Shown here one piece after another: positions 60,232 through 64,000 of a DNA stretch of 64,000 nt. Within the stretch, counting starts at the first letter, position 1. Every line of letters starts with the position of its first letter. A program made the position numbers and the translations under genes. This stretch comes from Campylorhamphus procurvoides (Eukaryota; Chordata; Aves; Passeriformes; Dendrocolaptidae). Below the pieces are notes generated by a model. That model was not told where the DNA came from and made no database searches. It saw only the letters and a program-made list of their open reading frames with translations. The stretch covers positions 610,583 through 674,582 of the forward strand of contig WBMV01008407.1 in the NCBI GenBank assembly GCA_013396655.1, written 5' to 3'.

Positions 60232-62591
60232 TAGTCTATTTGTGCAACATCTATCACAGGTTACTTAAGAAAGCAAGCCTACAGCCAATTCATTTAACTT
60301 CACTGGTGCAGGGGTCCATGCTTCCAACAGGGAAATGTTAAGACAGCCTGCAAGTGAGAAACAGCTTTGAAAGTTGCATCACATACTTCAGGCTATGTTT
60401 TTTCACAGGAGACCTTCCTATAGCTTATGACTGTTATCACCAGAACTTAATATCCCATCTGCTCAGCACTAAATACTAGATAAACAATCTGATCTGCAAG
60501 TATGAAAGTTTCTATTCAAATTACTTACTCTCAATGACAATAACAAGTTGAAATTCTGGGAAAAAAAAATCGTCAACTGAAATTAAGACTTTATCAATGG
60601 TCAGTCCATCCATTAAGAGAAATGATGTATCATTCAGCTCTGTACTAATGTTCTGATTCACACAGACCAACAAGTCATGAACAGAACTGAGCTGCTTCTA
60701 GCTTGCAGGCACTGCTATGCTGTCCCTAGAGAACCTCCATCCTCCCCTTCCCTCAAAGATGGCTGCTACAGAAATATTTATCTTCTGTGACTCAAGCTCA
60801 TGTGCTAACCACCTCTCTCTGCACAGCTTCTCCCATGCCTAATGATGTGTGGAGAGGGACGCCCAACTGCCAGATAAATCTCAGATTTGTTTCAGGAGGC
60901 ATGTTAAGTTTTTCCATTTTACTCATATTCTGTCCACAGAGAAGCCAAACATTAAAAGTGAGAGTTACTGGGAGTTTTCAGGCTCCCACCCAAATGGGAA
61001 CAGTTTCCTCAACAGCTTTGGAGACATACTTTTTCCCCTTCATGTAAGTTGCTTCAGCTGCTAGAAAAAAAATATTTCCTACTGCCAGGAAGTTAGATTT
61101 GGTCATGAATCATTACACAGCTTAATAAATAAAACAACTAAAGGTATTAGATACAGTTGCTTGCTCCTCGTTATTCAAATATTTACCTCTATTTTGTATG
61201 CTTCTGCAACATTAGCTAAAATAATGATAGCATGTGATGACAAATTTCCAGGCCATGATGTGGTACAGAGCACACCTTACAGTTGTGCCTTTGGACTTCC
61301 AGATTCACTGATCAACTTTATGTGACCACAGAAAAGTAAGCAGGGGCATCTAGGTTGCCTTTTCCCATCAGATTTGTCTTTCAGAGTCCTCTTATTTCTC
61401 TATTCTTACTGTTTCTGAACTGTGCCAATCTACTCAGTCTCTCTTGGGTGAAAAGCTCTTCACATCTGAACCCATTCTGCCTCTTCTTTGAACCCTGTCT
61501 TCTGCTGTTTCTCCCTTAGTTTGCACATCAAAACAGAAACAAGTTATCTGAACATGTCTTACACAATGCAAGCTGCTCTGTATCACCTCTGCAGCTGTCA
61601 ATTGAGCCTACTCTACTGGTCTCACAGAGGAGCAAGATAATGTGGGGAAACTGTAACAGTAAACTATTCCACCAAGCACCTCTCTACCAAATCCCTACAC
61701 AACAAAAATGCTGAAGGTAGCCTTTACCCTCACTTTAAATGTAATTCCCTGGAAACTAGCCCTAGCTGAATCTTTCACATTCTGAGAATAGTTTAACTGA
61801 TATGAGAAATGTTAAGAAGATTGTTATGTTGTACTTTGAAGTCACAAATGCTTCAGGGTGGTCCTGTACTGATTGGCCACTGCAGTGACACAGGGAATGA
61901 ATATTCCATGTTTCTTTCTTCATGTATTTGACTACACTTTCTTGCCCCCCATTTGGGACTGCAACATCTTCCAAGACTGGCCCTTGCTTCTATTCCTAAA
62001 TATGTCCTTTGAGAGCATGGATCTGACACCTCAATTCATGAATCACTTCCAGCCATAAAAGCTAATCTCCCTTGGTGCTAAACTCCCCTCCTCTCTAACA
62101 AAACTGGCTGATTGCTTGGAAATACACAGAAGAAATGAAATCACGTATACACCTTGGAGGAAAGGAAAGATAAAATCATAGTGTGTTCAGAAATGATTAT
62201 ATCCTGGGTGGGGTTTCCTTGTCTCTTTTTACACCTTTGAATCAAGAATTCAATAAAGGGGCAATGTCTCTCACCCATACAATAGGCATTTATGAGAGAC
62301 ATCATAATTGTTGGTACATTATTTCCCTTACAACCTGAATTTTGCTATAACCTTACTAAAAGTTAGAAGAGAAAGTATCTCTTATGGGAATTAAAGGAAC
62401 TGGGAGTTAAACTTAGAAACAAGTTTGAATGGGAGTAGTTTCCTGGAACGTCCTTATGTTTGCTGCTCAAAATAGCATTCTCTTCAGCTCAGGAGATCCT
62501 TTTTAAGGGAGGAGTTCCTGTGATGTTTTCAGCATTCATTTTTTCACTTTGCTCACAGACCTGCTCATCGCGGGGCTGAGCTTCAGCACAG

Positions 62592-62635
62592 CAGTAAGAT
62601 GTCTGAGTTAATTCAGTAAGATGTCTGAGTTAATT
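62592..62635 (+). repeat. Perfect 22-bp tandem duplication
   Basis: The unit beginning cagtaagatgtctgag and ending ttaatt occurs twice head to tail with no mismatch, suggesting a recent slippage or repair duplication. Confidence 0.95.
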
Positions 62636-62639
62636 GAAT

Positions 62640-62940
62640 CTGATGGACAAGGACCCCACTCATTTTATTATCTGGGTTTGCTCTGCAGCAAATTTAAAAA
62701 CCTTGCATTATCTGTGCCATATGATGTAACACGCTCTTTTACCCCATATCAAATTTGAGGCATATGGCCCGAGACTATGAAGTCAACAGTGTAATAATGT
62801 CTCAATTACATTAGTAATGTCACTATTTGATTGCAAATCCTATTCTTGCTATGATAGACAGTGCTGATTACTTCGTCACTTAAGGCCTTTTATAAAATGT
62901 TAGGCAATTGACTGCCCTGATTAAAAAGGAACACCTGGTA
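62640..62940. other. Candidate conserved noncoding element
   Basis: It contains ttgcattatctgtgcc, tcaattacattagtaatg and ctgattacttcgtcac, in unique sequence upstream of GLIPR2 exon 2 with TAAT-type and GATA-type motifs. It is based on composition only. Confidence 0.25.
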
Positions 62941-64000
62941 AACTGGAAGCTGCTCAGTTCTGAGAAGCAACAGATCCTTCCATGACATAAGCATTTAAAA
63001 AATAAGCAACACTAATCAGAAGTCTTGAGCACTGCCAGAACCAAGTTTTCACTTTCACTGGAGGCAAGGGTGAAAGAAGTCATCTGCTTGTAGCCCCTCT
63101 CTCCTCCAAACAGACCCACAAGCCAACAGTCAGAACATACAGTCACTACCATGCAGTGTTCATCTTACATAAGGTTGGAACTGACTGCTCATCATATCTA
63201 GAGCAGCCAGTCTTGGCTTTGCATGAAAGACAATCAAAAGTATTATTTTTTATTACTGTTCTGCCAAGGAGGACAACTGAATATTGTAATCATGCCACAC
63301 ACCCACAGAGACAACCCTTGTGTATACTTAATGTGTATGCTACTAACTCTTTTAAAAAGACTAAAGAGACTCTTCCATTAGTAAGGTCTTCTATTCTTTA
63401 ATACAATTGACACACAAGTCCTAGGGCACATACACTTTCAAATACAAAGACACAAGTGACCTGCATGTATTAGAACCACACTATGCAGGAGAAGAAATTC
63501 AACCAATCTTCCCTATTTCTTCTCTTCTTCTCTCCCCAATGTCATATTCTGCTTACAGTTGATAATTACAGTAATTTGTGAAGAAAATAAGGTGCAATTA
63601 TATTCACCAATGAGTAACAGCAGAAGATATTCTGAGTAATTGAAAACAAGTAATTGAATTGAAATTGAGTCATTTTTGCTGGTCACCTATTAGTATTTTG
63701 GATGCTGCATATTCTTATGGTATGGACAGCAATAGACAGAATCTTGTTTGTGCTCAGTGCCAACTTCATTTTACATAGCACTGTCAGCTGTTTGGTACCA
63801 ACCAAAGTCTTTGCAAAGTGAAGAATTTCGCAAAGAAGAAGAACTGAAGAGAAGCAGGACAATCCCATGCTTTCTGGGATATGCTCTGTCATTTTATACC
63901 TCTACAATTTATGTTCTACCATTGCTTGGGGTAGATATACCTGAATTAGCTTTAATCTCATTAGCATCAATACTCTCCCACCATGCTTTTCTGCAAGATA

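Larger units (their letters stand above)
58437..64000 (-). other. GLIPR2: Upstream part of GLIPR2, intron 1 running off the window
   Basis: No exon encoding the expected MGKS start with a phase-1 donor was found, so this is probably intron 1. It holds the hairpin at 58734, a G-run cluster at 60189-60231, the 22-bp tandem duplication at 62592 and an AT-rich candidate noncoding element at 62640-62940. Confidence 0.6.

Overview
This window looks like a piece of a bird chromosome, probably a songbird. The evidence is gene structure with GT-AG introns, seven recognisable CR1 retrotransposon 3' ends (the dominant avian repeat) plus one doubtful scrap, two LTR-like elements of a type I recall from songbird genomes, AT-rich and gene-poor sequence, and two vertebrate genes that can be read directly. 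There are no bacterial genes, rRNA, tRNA or CRISPR arrays. Species and chromosome cannot be fixed from the sequence alone.

Layout: 1-16.5 kb is AT-rich intergenic sequence with three CR1 scraps, a (TCTCC)n microsatellite and a possible LTR-like stretch at about 14.3-15.2 kb. At 16.53-20.83 kb lies a compact plus-strand gene of the interferon-stimulated IFI6/IFI27 (ISG12) family. It has a cluster of four interferon-response-like motifs, a TATA box, three coding exons and a poly(A) signal. Its 107-residue product is unusual: the family's core motif is encoded twice, by two homologous exons, and the hydrophobic residues of the motif are replaced by polar and charged ones, so no membrane segment remains. 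This is the best candidate in the window for something not yet described.

20.8-44 kb is a gene-poor stretch. It holds two probable solo LTRs (29.9-30.4 and 34.8-35.8 kb), several CR1 copies, a small CpG-rich island at 41.7-42.0 kb, a near-perfect 44-bp hairpin at 34.5 kb, and AT-rich blocks with many homeodomain-type TAAT motifs that resemble conserved noncoding elements. No comparison was possible to confirm that conservation.

44.1 kb to the end is occupied by the minus-strand gene GLIPR2 (GAPR-1), a CAP-domain protein. Its last four coding exons are present with correct splice sites and phases. The short first coding exon is not visible and probably lies beyond position 64000. The introns carry one large CR1 copy and otherwise little that I can name.

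The two genes share no obvious pathway. One appears to be an interferon-response gene with a strong inducible promoter and the other a Golgi-membrane CAP protein linked to autophagy control. Their proximity may be incidental.
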